Shown here: positions 37,755 through 47,220 of the stretch, in pieces
How positions within the stretch are numbered: the stretch's first letter is position 1
Layout: the number at the start of each line of letters is the position of its first letter
Assembly (NCBI RefSeq): GCF_010672455.1
Contig: NZ_JAAHGO010000050.1
Location: 1-64,000, forward strand
Length of the DNA stretch: 64,000 nucleotides
Origin: Okeania sp. SIO2C9
GTDB taxonomy: Bacteria > Cyanobacteriota > Cyanobacteriia > Cyanobacteriales > Microcoleaceae
Reading direction: 5' to 3'
The notes under the pieces: model-generated
Seen by the model: only the letters and a program-made list of their open reading frames with translations
Database searches by the model: none
What the model was told of the DNA's origin: nothing
Translations under genes and position numbers: made by a program

Positions 37755-39137
37755 ATGAGTCTAGAAGAAACCTTAAAACTGGCCGATAAAATAGTCTTTG
37801 AGAAAACAGGCCAGCACTTAGACGATTTACAAAAAGCGGTATTGCAAGGAACTCTAAAACGTAAAAAATACAGGCAAATAGCTGAAGATTTTAACTATTC
37901 TGAAAGTTGCATTAGAGGCGTGGGTGCAGAATTATGGCAGATATTTTCAGAGGAGTTAGGAGAAATAGTGACTAAATCAAATTTTCGTTCGGCAATGGAG
38001 AGGTTTCATAACTCTAATATTTTAAACCTTGCACAAGATGTTGTAGTGAGTGACAGTTTCAACATCTGTGGAGAAACAAGACACCCCTCAGATACACCAA
38101 ACTCACACCAACCTAACCAAAAAACATCTCACCCTAGACAACCTGCAACCCCACATCAAGATTTAAGTGAAATGCCAGAGTTAGGCAATTTCTACAACCG
38201 CACCACCGAACTCAAAACCCTGGCAACCTTGATTTTACAACAACATTGTCGCCTCATCGCACTCACGGGTATCATTGGTATCGGCAAAACCACATTAGCA
38301 GTAAAACTCATTCAACAAATAAAAGATCATTTTGACTATGTAATTTGGCGCAGTCTCGAAACATCCCCCACTTTTGCAGAATTTCAAGCTGACTTACTTC
38401 AATTTTTCTCCGAGTCTCAACCACAAAACTCACTGGAAAACACACAAAAACCTTTACCCCTAATTAAATATTTGCAAAAGTATCGTTGTTTAGTAGTCTT
38501 GGATGAAATTCATCACCTTTTTAGCAGTGGGGAGTTAGCTGGAAAGTACAAACCAGGATACGAAGAATATGAATGCTTTTTCAAACAGATAGAAAAATTA
38601 TCCCATGAAAGTTGCTTCCTATTAATAGGTTGGGAACAACCCATTAAACTTCCTCAACTCAAAAGCAAAAAAACACCAATTCCTATTTTGCAACTGACTG
38701 GTTTAGATATTGCCAGCGCCAGAGAAATACTCAGAGATTATGGTTTGGCAGAAATTGATAACTGGGAAAAACTAATTCACCACTATCAAGGCAACCCTCT
38801 ATGGTTAAAAAGTGTGGCAACTCAGATTCAAGAATTGGGAGAAAATTTGATTGAGTTATTGCCCGATGATGCCATCTTATTACCAGAAGATTTAAAAGAT
38901 ACTTTACAACAGCAGAGCGATCGCCTATCGGAAACCGAAAAACAAATATTGGAGCTTTTAGCAATGAAAAGTCAACCTATTAGTCTGGTGCAACTGTTAG
39001 AAACTACAGAAATATCACCATCAGATTTACTCAATACATTACAATCTTTGTGTAGGCGTTCCATAATTGAAAAACAAGACAATCTTTACAGTGTGCCACC
39101 TGTAGTCAGGGAATATAGCAGTAGTTTTTTTGGTTAG
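37755..39137 (+). CDS. STAND ATPase: vMAP-N-like domain plus NB-ARC
   Basis: A 460-residue protein. Residues about 1-85 (ETLKLADKIVFEKTGQHLDD, YRQIAEDFNYSESCIRGVGA, ELWQIFSEELGE) match the helix-turn-helix-like N-terminal domain of vWA-MoxR-associated proteins. A polar linker (about 108-140) leads to NB-ARC: sensor-side FYNRTTELKTL, P-loop GIIGIGKTTLA (about 175-185), YVIWRSLE, Walker B LVVLDEIH (about 250-257), LLIGWEQP, and GLPLW-like GNPLWLKSVA near 354. The winged helix (LSETEKQILELLAM) ends the protein. There are no WD40 or TPR sensor repeats, unlike most relatives. Likely a signalling or conflict NTPase in truncated form. A 65-bp minisatellite follows directly. Confidence 0.85.
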   Translation: MSLEETLKLADKIVFEKTGQHLDDLQKAVLQGTLKRKKYRQIAEDFNYSESCIRGVGAELWQIFSEELGEIVTKSNFRSAMERFHNSNILNLAQDVVVSDSFNICGETRHPSDTPNSHQPNQKTSHPRQPATPHQDLSEMPELGNFYNRTTELKTLATLILQQHCRLIALTGIIGIGKTTLAVKLIQQIKDHFDYVIWRSLETSPTFAEFQADLLQFFSESQPQNSLENTQKPLPLIKYLQKYRCLVVLDEIHHLFSSGELAGKYKPGYEEYECFFKQIEKLSHESCFLLIGWEQPIKLPQLKSKKTPIPILQLTGLDIASAREILRDYGLAEIDNWEKLIHHYQGNPLWLKSVATQIQELGENLIELLPDDAILLPEDLKDTLQQQSDRLSETEKQILELLAMKSQPISLVQLLETTEISPSDLLNTLQSLCRRSIIEKQDNLYSVPPVVREYSSSFFG

Positions 39138-39145
39138 GACAGAGT

Positions 39146-39771
39146 TTGAGGTGGAATTTTCAGTGTTTGTGCTTCTGTTGCGGATGTCGCAATAGGAGTT
39201 TTTGCTCAGTTCTATTGGGAATTTTCAGTGCCTGTGGTTTTATTGCGGATGTCGCAATAAGAATTTTTGCTTAGTTCCATGGGGAATTTTTAGTGTCTGT
39301 GGTTTTGTTGCGGATGTCGTAATAGGAATTTTCAGTGCCTATGGTTTTATTGCGGATGTCGCAATAGGAGTTTTTGCTCAGTTCCAGTGGAAATTTTCAG
39401 TGCCTATGGTTTTATTGCGGATGTCGCAATAGGAATTTTTGCTCAGTTTCATGGGTAATTTTCAGTGCCTATGGTTTTATTGCGGATGTCGCAATAGGAA
39501 TTTTTGCTCAGTTCTATTGGGAATTTTCAGTGCCTATGGTTTTATTGCGGATGTCGCAATAGGAGTTTTTGCTCAGTTCCATGGGGAATTTTCAGTGCCT
39601 ATGGTTTTATTGCGGATGTCGCAATAGGAGTTTTTGCTCAGTTCCATGGGGAATTTTCAGTGCCTATGGTTTTATTGCGGATGTCGCAATAGGAGTTTTT
39701 GCTCAGTTCCATGGGGAATTTTCAGTGCCTATGGTTTTATTGCGGATGTCGCAATAGGAGTTTTTGCTCAG
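39146..39771. repeat. 65-bp minisatellite, ten units
   Basis: GCGGATGTCGCAAT begins at 39180, 39245, 39310, 39352, 39417, 39482, 39547, 39612, 39677 and 39742, so the period is 65 with one short (42-bp) unit. Each unit contains the dyad ATTGCG-GATGT-CGCAAT and GTTTTTGCTCAGTTCC. Because 65 is not a multiple of three, 62-residue frames rotate through it; they are not genes. Confidence 0.9.
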
Positions 39772-39789
39772 TTTCATCGACTCAACTAT

Positions 39790-40045
<256 letters not shown>

Positions 40046-40118
40046 GTAGCAATACTATTAAGATAAGAAACGGTATAACTTTATTTTTCTTCTTTCTTGC
40101 TACTTTCTTCCCCAACTT

Positions 40119-42797
40119 ATGACCAATACAAACAAAGGAACTTCAAACAACCTCAAATATGTCAATCCCCTAATTGGCACAGGAGGTCATGGCCACACTC
40201 ACCCAGGGGCAAGCGTTCCCAATGGCTTTGTAGTACTTGGCCCCGATACCAGAGTTGAAGGATGGGATGCCAGTTCCGGATATTATGATAGCGATCGCAG
40301 TATTCTCGGTTTTTCTCACACTCACCTAAGCGGTACGGGTATTGCAGACTATGGGGATATTCTAATTTTGCCAAAAATTGGTACTATGACACTCGAACCG
40401 GGAACTCTGGAAAACCCAGACTCAGGTTATCGGGAACGCTTCGACAAAAACTCGGAAACAGCTTCTCCTGCTTACTACAAAGTCACATTAAACTCAGGAA
40501 TACAAGTCGAACTCACAGCTAAACAACGGAGTGGTTTTCACTACTACACTTTTCCCGAAAATGCTAAAGTTAACCTGCTCATAGACTTAGTTCATCGCCG
40601 AGATGAAAACACTCTTTCTGCTAGTCTCAAAGTATTAGACCCATACACCATTGTTGGCAGTCGCATCAGTCAAAGTTGGTCGCCAGAACAAAGAATTTAT
40701 TTTTATATCAAAATAGATAAACCACTGCAAAAAATATATATCTCCACCGATGGTAAAAATCTCAATCAACTCAACAGTGCCAATAACAAATATATTCAAT
40801 CATATTTGGAATTAGGACAAATTTCTAATCTCAAAGTACGAATTGGTATTTCCGCAGTAGATATTAATGGAGCGCAAAGAAACCTCGCCAAAGAAATTCC
40901 CACCTGGCAATTTTACGAAACAGTTGACTCCAGCAAAGAACTCTGGCGCGAGAAACTGGCAAAAATTGATATTGAAACTGAAAACGAAACAGATAAAATC
41001 ATTTTCTACACTGCACTCTACCATACCTATAAAGCTCCACATATATATATGGATATAGACAAACGGTTTCGGGGAGCAGATGGAGGCATTCATACCGCCG
41101 GAGGTTTGACCAACTACACTCTATTTTCATTATGGGATACATTTCGCGCTCTCCATCCATTGATGACTTTGCTGGAACCCTCAGAAACTAATGAATATAT
41201 CAAATCTATGTTGATACATTACGACCAAGTGGGTTCCCTACCAAAGTGGAAACTAGGAGAAAAAGATGTCAAAACAATGGTTGGTCGTCATGCTATTAGT
41301 GTTATTGTCGATGCTTTTACCAAAGGTTTGCGGAATTATGACAATTGGTGGGCATTGGGAGCAATGATCGACACCATGAATAGACAAGAACCAGAATTAA
41401 ATGTTTATCGGAATTATGGCTTTGTACCTTCAGATGTTGATGTTAACTGGTCAGTGTCACGGACTTTAGAATTTGCCTATAATGACTGGGCGATCGCTCA
41501 GGTTGCCAGAATTTTCGGAAATATTAGTCTGGCAGAAAGTTATGAAAAACGTTCTCAAGCATACCGTCAAGTATTCGACCCCAGTCAAAAATTAATGCGT
41601 CCCAAACGTAGGGATGGTAGTTGGGATAATTTCGATCCGTTTGCAGCAGCATGGGAGTCTCCTTTTATTGAGGGTAACTCCTGGCAATATACCTGGTTTG
41701 TACCTCACAATATTCCCGACTTAATTCAACTTATGGGTGGGAAGTCAGAATTTTTAGCACAACTGGAAAAATTATTTTCCCTAGATAGTAGTAAAGGAAA
41801 TGAGCTGCCTGATATTACAGGATTAATTGGGCAATATGCTCATGGCAATGAACCCAGTCATCATATCCCCTACCTTTTCAATTTTGTTGACCGCAACGAT
41901 CTGACTCGTGCTTATGTCAAACAAATACTCACTACAATGTACAAAGCTACACCAGATGGCATCATAGGCAATGAAGACTGCGGACAAATGTCAGCTTGGT
42001 ATATTCTCAGTGCTTTGGGTTTGTATCAGGTAACTCCAGGTACGCCAATGTTTGATTTGGGATATCTACATTTTTCTCAAGCGACTATACATTTGGATAA
42101 TGGCAAAGATTTTGTTATTCAAAAAGGCGATCGTTCCGAACCATATTTACTCAATAGTCAACCAGTGTCAGGGTGGCAAATTTCATATCCAGATATTATC
42201 AATGGTGGTGTACTTAGTATTTCTTCACCAACACCAATAAATTCACCAACACCAACAAATGTAATGCAATGGTATAACACTCCTCCTGTCTGGAGCGAGC
42301 AAGATGGAGTAATTAAAGTTACCACTGGTGCAAAGACAGATTTTTGGCGAGTGACTCACTATGGTTTTATTCGCGATAACGGTCATTTTTATTATCAGAA
42401 TATTGCAGGTGACTTTACCGCCGAAGTAAAAATTACTGGTCAATATCAAGCACTATACGACCAAGCAGGTTTGATGGTACGTTTGGATGAAAAGACTTGG
42501 ATAAAATGTGGCATTGAATTTGTCAATGACGTGCAACAGGCAAGTGCTGTAGTGACTAGAGAATATTCTGACTGGTCAGTGGTGCCGTTGCCAGAAAACC
42601 CGGAAAGTATTTGGTTGCGGTTAAAGCGGAGTGGGGAAACAGTGGAAGTAGAATATTCTCTGGATGGAGATAGTTATAGTTTGTTGAGACTAGCTTATTT
42701 GACTACGGCAAATGAGTTGCAAGTGGGTTTAATGTGTGCTTCTCCTGATGGGGATGGTTTTTCTGTTGTGTTTGAAGAATTTAGACTGTTTGATTAG
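40119..42797 (+). CDS. GH92 alpha-mannosidase fused to a DUF1349 domain
   Basis: An 892-residue protein. Residues about 12-690 are a GH92 exo-alpha-mannosidase: VNPLIGTGGHGHTHPGASVP near the start, WDTFRALHP near 335, ALGAMID, EGNSWQYTWFVPH near 525 and GNEDCGQMSAWYILSALGLY near 615, which holds the acidic catalytic residue of the GNxDxGQ motif. Residues about 710-890 are a DUF1349 concanavalin-like fold (WSEQDGVIKVTTGAKTDFWR, GLMVRLDEKTWIKCGIEF, GLMCASPDGDGF), likely a carbohydrate-binding module. The family removes alpha-mannose in a Ca2+-dependent way and is mostly exported by Bacteroidota. No signal peptide is visible here. A stand-alone GH92 in a cyanobacterial context suggests transfer. 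Confidence 0.92.
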   Translation: MTNTNKGTSNNLKYVNPLIGTGGHGHTHPGASVPNGFVVLGPDTRVEGWDASSGYYDSDRSILGFSHTHLSGTGIADYGDILILPKIGTMTLEPGTLENPDSGYRERFDKNSETASPAYYKVTLNSGIQVELTAKQRSGFHYYTFPENAKVNLLIDLVHRRDENTLSASLKVLDPYTIVGSRISQSWSPEQRIYFYIKIDKPLQKIYISTDGKNLNQLNSANNKYIQSYLELGQISNLKVRIGISAVDINGAQRNLAKEIPTWQFYETVDSSKELWREKLAKIDIETENETDKIIFYTALYHTYKAPHIYMDIDKRFRGADGGIHTAGGLTNYTLFSLWDTFRALHPLMTLLEPSETNEYIKSMLIHYDQVGSLPKWKLGEKDVKTMVGRHAISVIVDAFTKGLRNYDNWWALGAMIDTMNRQEPELNVYRNYGFVPSDVDVNWSVSRTLEFAYNDWAIAQVARIFGNISLAESYEKRSQAYRQVFDPSQKLMRPKRRDGSWDNFDPFAAAWESPFIEGNSWQYTWFVPHNIPDLIQLMGGKSEFLAQLEKLFSLDSSKGNELPDITGLIGQYAHGNEPSHHIPYLFNFVDRNDLTRAYVKQILTTMYKATPDGIIGNEDCGQMSAWYILSALGLYQVTPGTPMFDLGYLHFSQATIHLDNGKDFVIQKGDRSEPYLLNSQPVSGWQISYPDIINGGVLSISSPTPINSPTPTNVMQWYNTPPVWSEQDGVIKVTTGAKTDFWRVTHYGFIRDNGHFYYQNIAGDFTAEVKITGQYQALYDQAGLMVRLDEKTWIKCGIEFVNDVQQASAVVTREYSDWSVVPLPENPESIWLRLKRSGETVEVEYSLDGDSYSLLRLAYLTTANELQVGLMCASPDGDGFSVVFEEFRLFD

Positions 42798-42803
42798 AGG
42801 CAG

Positions 42804-42890
42804 GACTTATGCAGAGAATCTACATATAGTGAGGACGAATACCATTTGCCCCTACCTATGGCGTTTTCCAGGTGAATTTGCGTAAGTCCT
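42804..42890. mobile_element. Small palindromic MITE, AGGACTTACGCA family (copy 2)
   Basis: AGGACTTATGCAG at the left and TTGCGTAAGTCCTG at the right, with CGAATACCATTTGCCCCTAC inside, as in 13731-13811. Confidence 0.65.
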
Positions 42891-42907
42891 GAGATAAATC
42901 AAACATC

Positions 42908-43408
42908 AATAATCAGAAACTGAGCGATCGCTTTCTCAGTAGAACAATAACTATTGGACAATAGTATCGACAATAATCAGAAACTGAGCGTTTGCTTTCT
43001 CAGTAGAACAATAACTATTGGACAATAGTATCGACAATAATCAGAAACTGAGCGTTTGCTTTCTCAGTAGAACAATAACTATTGGACAATAGTATCGACA
43101 ATAATTAGAAACAGAGCGATCGCTTTCTCAGCAGAACAATAACTATTGGACAATAGTATCGACAATAATCAGAAACTGAGTGTTTGCTTTCTCAGTAGAA
43201 CAATAACTATTGGACAATAGTATCGACAATAATCAGAAACAGAGCGATCGCTTTCTCAGCAGAACAATAACTATTGGACAATAGTATCGACAATAATCAG
43301 AAACTGAGCGTTTGCTTTCTCAGCAGAACAATAACTATTGGACAATAGTATCGACAATAATCAGAAACTGAGCGTTTGCTTTCTCAGCAGAACAATAACT
43401 ATTGGACA
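42908..43408. repeat. 64-bp minisatellite, eight units
   Basis: AATCAGAAAC begins every 64 bp from 42911 to 43359, with the single-base variant AATTAGAAAC in the fourth unit. Each unit has the dyads CTGAG..CTCAG and ACTATTG-GA-CAATAGT. Units 1, 4 and 6 contain a HIP1 site GCGATCGC in the first dyad, whereas units 2, 3, 7 and 8 have GCGTTTGC, and unit 5 has TGTTTGC. There is no frame. It follows the GH92 gene. Confidence 0.88.
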
Positions 43409-43600
43409 AAAAATCAAATACTAAAAATGAAGATAGAGCTATTCTCATATTCCCTGTTCCCTGTTCCCTAGAGCAATAAAACTTTGTACCTCATAAACTA
43501 GAAAACTGCTGTAATTGTATTGTTGGGGGAGATGGGGAGATGGGGAGATTGAATAATGAACATATACTATATAACCGGATTCTATATAATACCTAAATTT
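43409..43600. repeat. Remnant repeat ends
   Basis: CCCTGTTCCCTGTTCCC satellite, TGTACCTCATAAAC .. AAACTGCTGTAAT (one end of the 37436 family) and GATGGGGAGATGGGGAGATT with ATATAACCGGATTCTATATA (one end of the 35246 family). Confidence 0.5.
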
Positions 43601-43967
43601 ATACCTACTGAATTTTCATTTTCAGGTAAAGTTTCTGGTTGTATTTCTACTAATATTGGTACTGTAGTAATTGGAAAAAATGATAACTGGAAACAAGGTG
43701 CAAACATAGGTAAAAAAAACAATCAAAACTTTACCCAAATACCTCACTGTAAGCTAATTCAACAGATAACTTATAAATGTGAACTTGCTGGTATCAAAGT
43801 TATGGAAACAGAAAGATTGTTGCACCAGTAAAACTTCTGCACTTGACCTAGAATTGCCCAGGCGCCATGAGAATTATGTGGGAAAACGAGTCAAACGCGG
43901 TTTGTTTAGAACTGCAACAGGTAAAGTAATTAATGCCGACGTTAATGGTAGTATATGCGATAATTAG
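43600..43967 (+). pseudogene. tnpB: TnpB remnant (C-terminal half, frameshifted)
   Basis: The plus strand reads VSGCISTNIGTVVIGKNDNW, KQGANIGKKNNQNFTQIPHC, KLIQQITYKCELAGIKVMET, then a shift near 43810 into TSKTSALDLELPRRHENYVG, KRVKRGLFRTATGKV and INADVNGSICDN. INADVNGS is RuvC-III. The RuvC-II position reads TVVIGKND, without the usual Glu. The N-terminal half and zinc ribbon cysteines are missing. It is the same TnpB group as at 1-752 and is inactive. Confidence 0.8.
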
Positions 43968-44090
43968 AAAGAAATTCCCAGGGGCATTTACTGCCGTTTG
44001 CGTAGCATTCCGTAGGATGGGAATAGTGAGCTGTGCCGAGAGCGCCAATATTGGTTAATCCAATATCAAGAATTTAACAACTGCAATTTT

Positions 44091-45635
44091 CTACAGTTTT
44101 TTTCGTACGGTTGGATCTAATACGAAGGCTTTGGCCATACAATAGTCGGCGGCATCTTGATTTTGTAAGTGCTGGTAGCAGATACCGATTTGATAAATTG
44201 TATTGGCATCAAGACCGTGAATTTGAATAGATTGTTGTAAATAATTGGCAGCTTCGGCATAATATTTCATTTTCATTAGTAACATTCCCAGGTGATAAGG
44301 AAGGTTTTGTTTTTCGCCAATGGGGTAGTAGGTGTCCCAGACATTTTTAATGACTGAATATAGTTCCTGTTTTAATACTTCAGAGGCTGATGCAACGCGA
44401 GACATTAAGACGGAGTAACAGCCTAAAAATATATTGGCATCCCAACCGCTAAGGCGCATATATGCAATAAGTTGTTGTAAAGTCAAGTTTTCGTAATTTT
44501 TCTCAATGGCTTTTTTGAGACTGAAGAAGTCATCGGGACTTAATTTCTCTATGTATTCTTGATAAGCTTGGCGGGTTTCAATATAGTTGGTGGGGGGATG
44601 ACCAAAAAGAAAGGCGCTGATGTTAAGACTGGAGTGATGATGGGTGGTGTGTAATGCGTAACCTCCTTGATTGAGGAAATATTGCCCGATGGCATGATAA
44701 TTAACCATCATGGAGAAGCAGTTACCATGAAAGGTCATGTTTGGTTTACTACGGTTGTAGAGGTCTGATTCTTGACTATAACCTTTGTCACCAGACAGGA
44801 ATAGCATTTTTCCTCTACTGAGGTTACGGAGGTTGCGGATGCAGTGGAGGGCAATTTTGGGAAAAAGGACAGTGGTGTTAGTGAGGTGCTGTTGGTAATA
44901 TTGTAGGATTTGGTTAAAATTGGCGTCTTGGTAATAATTCGGGGTGATGGGTTTGTCGTGGTAAGTTACATGGAGATTTTTGATAAGGTTGGGGTTGTTA
45001 TAATTAGGTTTTGAGTAGGAAGTAAGGTTAATTAAGGTTGCATAGAGTTGGTTATTGCTTAGGGTAAAAATGTCTTGGGGAAGACAGTCAAAGAAATAGT
45101 TAGCGAGGATAATCAGGGGGTTTTTCAGAGTTGTGGGGGAAAGGGTTTCTCTAGAATAATAGAGTTGCAAGCTTTGGTCTTGTTGGGCATCAAAACGGGC
45201 AATATCAAGGATACCTTGTTGAATGAAGGGTTGGAGGAAAGGGTGGGAATGCCAGTAGTTGAGGTTTTGTTCGGTGAAGTCGCTGAGAATGTAGGTAACC
45301 GGAATGTGGTTAAGGGTGGAATGGGTAAAGAAACTGAGGAATTTTTTGAGGAAATGGTAGGCCAAACGACCTGAACCTGCACCTAGTTCTAGGATATAGA
45401 CGGGTTGGTTGAGGTTTAGGGTATTGTGCCAATCTCGGAGGAAACCAAAGGCAACTTTAGCATAAGCGTTGGCAATGAAGGGGTTGCTGGTGATGTAGTG
45501 GGGGACTGTACCTGTGTTCCAAGCTTGGATACCCTGTTGATGGAAGAAGTTGCGCTGGAGTTTCCAGAGGAGGGATTGGGAAAGAGGTTGGTTTTGTTCC
45601 AGGAGAGTGTTGGTATGGGTTGGGTTGTGTATCAT
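44091..45635 (-). CDS. SAM-dependent methyltransferase (MidA/SAM_MT-like) with TPR-like C-terminus
   Basis: A 514-residue protein. SAM-binding motif I ILELGAGSGRLAYHFLKKF-type is at about residues 84-102. YILSDFTEQNLNYWHSHP lies near 127-144 (motif II region), and LIILANYFFDCLPQDIFTL near 185-203, with the NYxFDCLPQD block that MidA/NDUFAF7-type enzymes share. The C-terminus (about 450-510; LPYHLGMLLMKMKYYAEAAN, YQIGICYQHLQNQDAADYCM) forms two TPR-like helix pairs. NDUFAF7 methylates an arginine of complex I; no substrate is known for cyanobacterial copies. There is no membrane segment. The gene is alone, with its ATG 97 bases from the divergent gene at 45733. Confidence 0.85.
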   Translation of the reverse strand: MIHNPTHTNTLLEQNQPLSQSLLWKLQRNFFHQQGIQAWNTGTVPHYITSNPFIANAYAKVAFGFLRDWHNTLNLNQPVYILELGAGSGRLAYHFLKKFLSFFTHSTLNHIPVTYILSDFTEQNLNYWHSHPFLQPFIQQGILDIARFDAQQDQSLQLYYSRETLSPTTLKNPLIILANYFFDCLPQDIFTLSNNQLYATLINLTSYSKPNYNNPNLIKNLHVTYHDKPITPNYYQDANFNQILQYYQQHLTNTTVLFPKIALHCIRNLRNLSRGKMLFLSGDKGYSQESDLYNRSKPNMTFHGNCFSMMVNYHAIGQYFLNQGGYALHTTHHHSSLNISAFLFGHPPTNYIETRQAYQEYIEKLSPDDFFSLKKAIEKNYENLTLQQLIAYMRLSGWDANIFLGCYSVLMSRVASASEVLKQELYSVIKNVWDTYYPIGEKQNLPYHLGMLLMKMKYYAEAANYLQQSIQIHGLDANTIYQIGICYQHLQNQDAADYCMAKAFVLDPTVRKKL

Positions 45636-45732
45636 GGAGTTAGGAGGAATGAGTAAGAAGTAATGAGGAATGAGTAATGGGTAATGGGATTTAACAAGAT
45701 AGAATATTTTAAAGATTATTGAATGGAAAAAA

Positions 45733-46347
45733 ATGATGACTCGTCAGCCATTACTTGATTCTAATCGTTCTTATACTTTTAGTAATTATTTTGAGTTAGG
45801 ATTTACGGTAGATGATTTGGTTGCTGAATTTGGTTACTCTTTTGAGCGAAAATTCCTTACTTTACCACAATATCCTGATGAATTAGACCGAATCACTGAT
45901 TTAAAGGAGCGCATTGAAGAAATATTACCTTATGTAGATTTGGAAAATGAGGCTACCCGTAGGGAAATGCTCATTGCACCAATTATCTCAGATTTAATTC
46001 ATTATTCCCACGCTAAGTTAAGAATAGAATATTCCATTCAAGTTGACAACCGATTGCAAGGTAAATTAGATTACTTGTTACGTTCTACAACGAATTTAAT
46101 TGTGATTGAAGCTAAACAAGCGGATATTAATAGAGGATTTACTCAATTAGCTACGGAAATGATTGCCCTCGATCAATGGATTGATTCTCCACAGACTGAA
46201 ATTTTAGGGGCGGTGACTACGGGTAATATTTGGCAATTTGGTGTTTTAGATCGTCAAGCCAAATCTATCTGTGAAGGAATTAATCTTTACCGTGTTACAG
46301 AGGAATTGGAAGTAATAATCAGAATTTTATTAGCTAGACTTATTTGA
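45733..46347 (+). CDS. Stand-alone PD-(D/E)XK nuclease-fold protein
   Basis: A 204-residue protein similar to the N-terminal domain of type I restriction HsdR (HSDR_N). It has REMLIAPIISDLIHY, then a D-x-D/ExK core: GKLDYLLRSTTNLIVIEAK (Asp near 114, EAK near 125-127), followed by FTQLATEMIALDQWIDSP and TTGNIWQFG. The active-site pattern D..(10)..ExK looks complete. There is no methylase, specificity or motor partner nearby, so it is not an ordinary R-M system. Related proteins in cyanobacteria have unknown functions. It starts at ATGATG; the first is taken. Confidence 0.78.
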   Translation: MMTRQPLLDSNRSYTFSNYFELGFTVDDLVAEFGYSFERKFLTLPQYPDELDRITDLKERIEEILPYVDLENEATRREMLIAPIISDLIHYSHAKLRIEYSIQVDNRLQGKLDYLLRSTTNLIVIEAKQADINRGFTQLATEMIALDQWIDSPQTEILGAVTTGNIWQFGVLDRQAKSICEGINLYRVTEELEVIIRILLARLI

Positions 46348-46404
46348 AAGTGCTACATTTGTGGGTACAATAAGAAAAGTTCAACTGATATAGAATCTAG
46401 ATAA

Positions 46405-46505
46405 TTACTATAGCTTGCGTCATTGCGACTGGAACGGAGTGGAAGGAAGCAATCTCAGAGGTTTAAGAGATTGCTTCCTATCGTCGCAATGACGACTTTT
46501 CAACA
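46405..46505. repeat. Palindromic repeat GTCATTGCGA..GCAATCTC
   Basis: GTCATTGCGACTGG .. GGAAGCAATCTC, spacer, GAGATTGCTTCC .. GTCGCAATGAC. One half of this palindrome forms the unit of the 51071-51633 array. Confidence 0.7.
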
Positions 46506-46540
46506 GAATTCTATATGAGTAAACTGGACAACATATAGTT

Positions 46541-46651
46541 ATGAATGCTCCAAAGGAAGATACTTTGAAAATTAGAATAGACAGTGAAACACTGAATCTG
46601 ATTGAGCGGGCACGATCTTATCTGGATGTGAATAAAAGCCGATTTATATAA
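46541..46651 (+). pseudogene. DUF1778 (TacA-like) ribbon-helix-helix antitoxin, truncated
   Basis: Thirty-six codons, MNAPKEDTLKIRIDSETLNL then IERARSYLDVNKSRFI and TAA. The RHH DNA-binding start is intact, but the usual SRFIRESxxxxAExII tail is absent, and no GNAT toxin follows. Probably a decayed toxin-antitoxin locus. Confidence 0.65.
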
Positions 46652-46887
46652 AATTAATAAAACTTTACAATACTAATATTTTTATCTAAATGTTGGCAGA
46701 AGACCCGCGCTCTCCCGTAGGGCAGCGTCGGGAGTATGTCAAATGTGAGCGGGATGTTTCGCTGCGCGACATGAAAAGCTAACCACAAGTTAGCTAAATC
46801 CATTAGCAGATAGTGATTCTATGAATTTAGACGACAGCTTGAATATAAAACTCAGTGGTATGGCTGTGAGCTAGGGCGTGTCATCAA

Positions 46888-47083
46888 TTGAGAATTAAAA
46901 ATTGAGAATTAAAAATTGAGAATAACAAGTAATTACTTTCGGGCAGACATTGAGTGAATCTTTCTGGTCAGTCTCTAAATTGATAATTGAGAATTGAGAA
47001 TTAAAAATTGAGAATTAAAAATTGAGAATAACAAGTAATTACTTTCGGGCAGACATTGAGTGGATCTTTCTGGTCAGTCTCTA
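46888..47083. repeat. Tandem duplication of about 100 bp
   Basis: GAGAATAACAAGTAATTACT then TTCGGGCAGACATTGAGTG is present at about 46916 and again at about 47026, each preceded by AAAAATTGAGAATTAAAAA. Nothing coding. It lies just outside the cluster that begins at 47221. Confidence 0.65.
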
Positions 47084-47220
47084 ATCAGAACTCCCGCGCG
47101 CTCCCAGCGAGAAAAAACAGCTTCTGTCTGAGCGAGACGGTTGTATGTATGCTGCAGGTGTCAGCCGTACAGCAGGAAGTAAAAATTAAAATGTCACTTA
47201 TTATGACGTTTTATATCGGT

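Noticed and set aside
39202-39757. Series of overlapping 62-76 residue frames, each ending LRMSQ
   Set aside because: They arise because a 65-bp repeat unit rotates through the three frames; no start or codon-use support.
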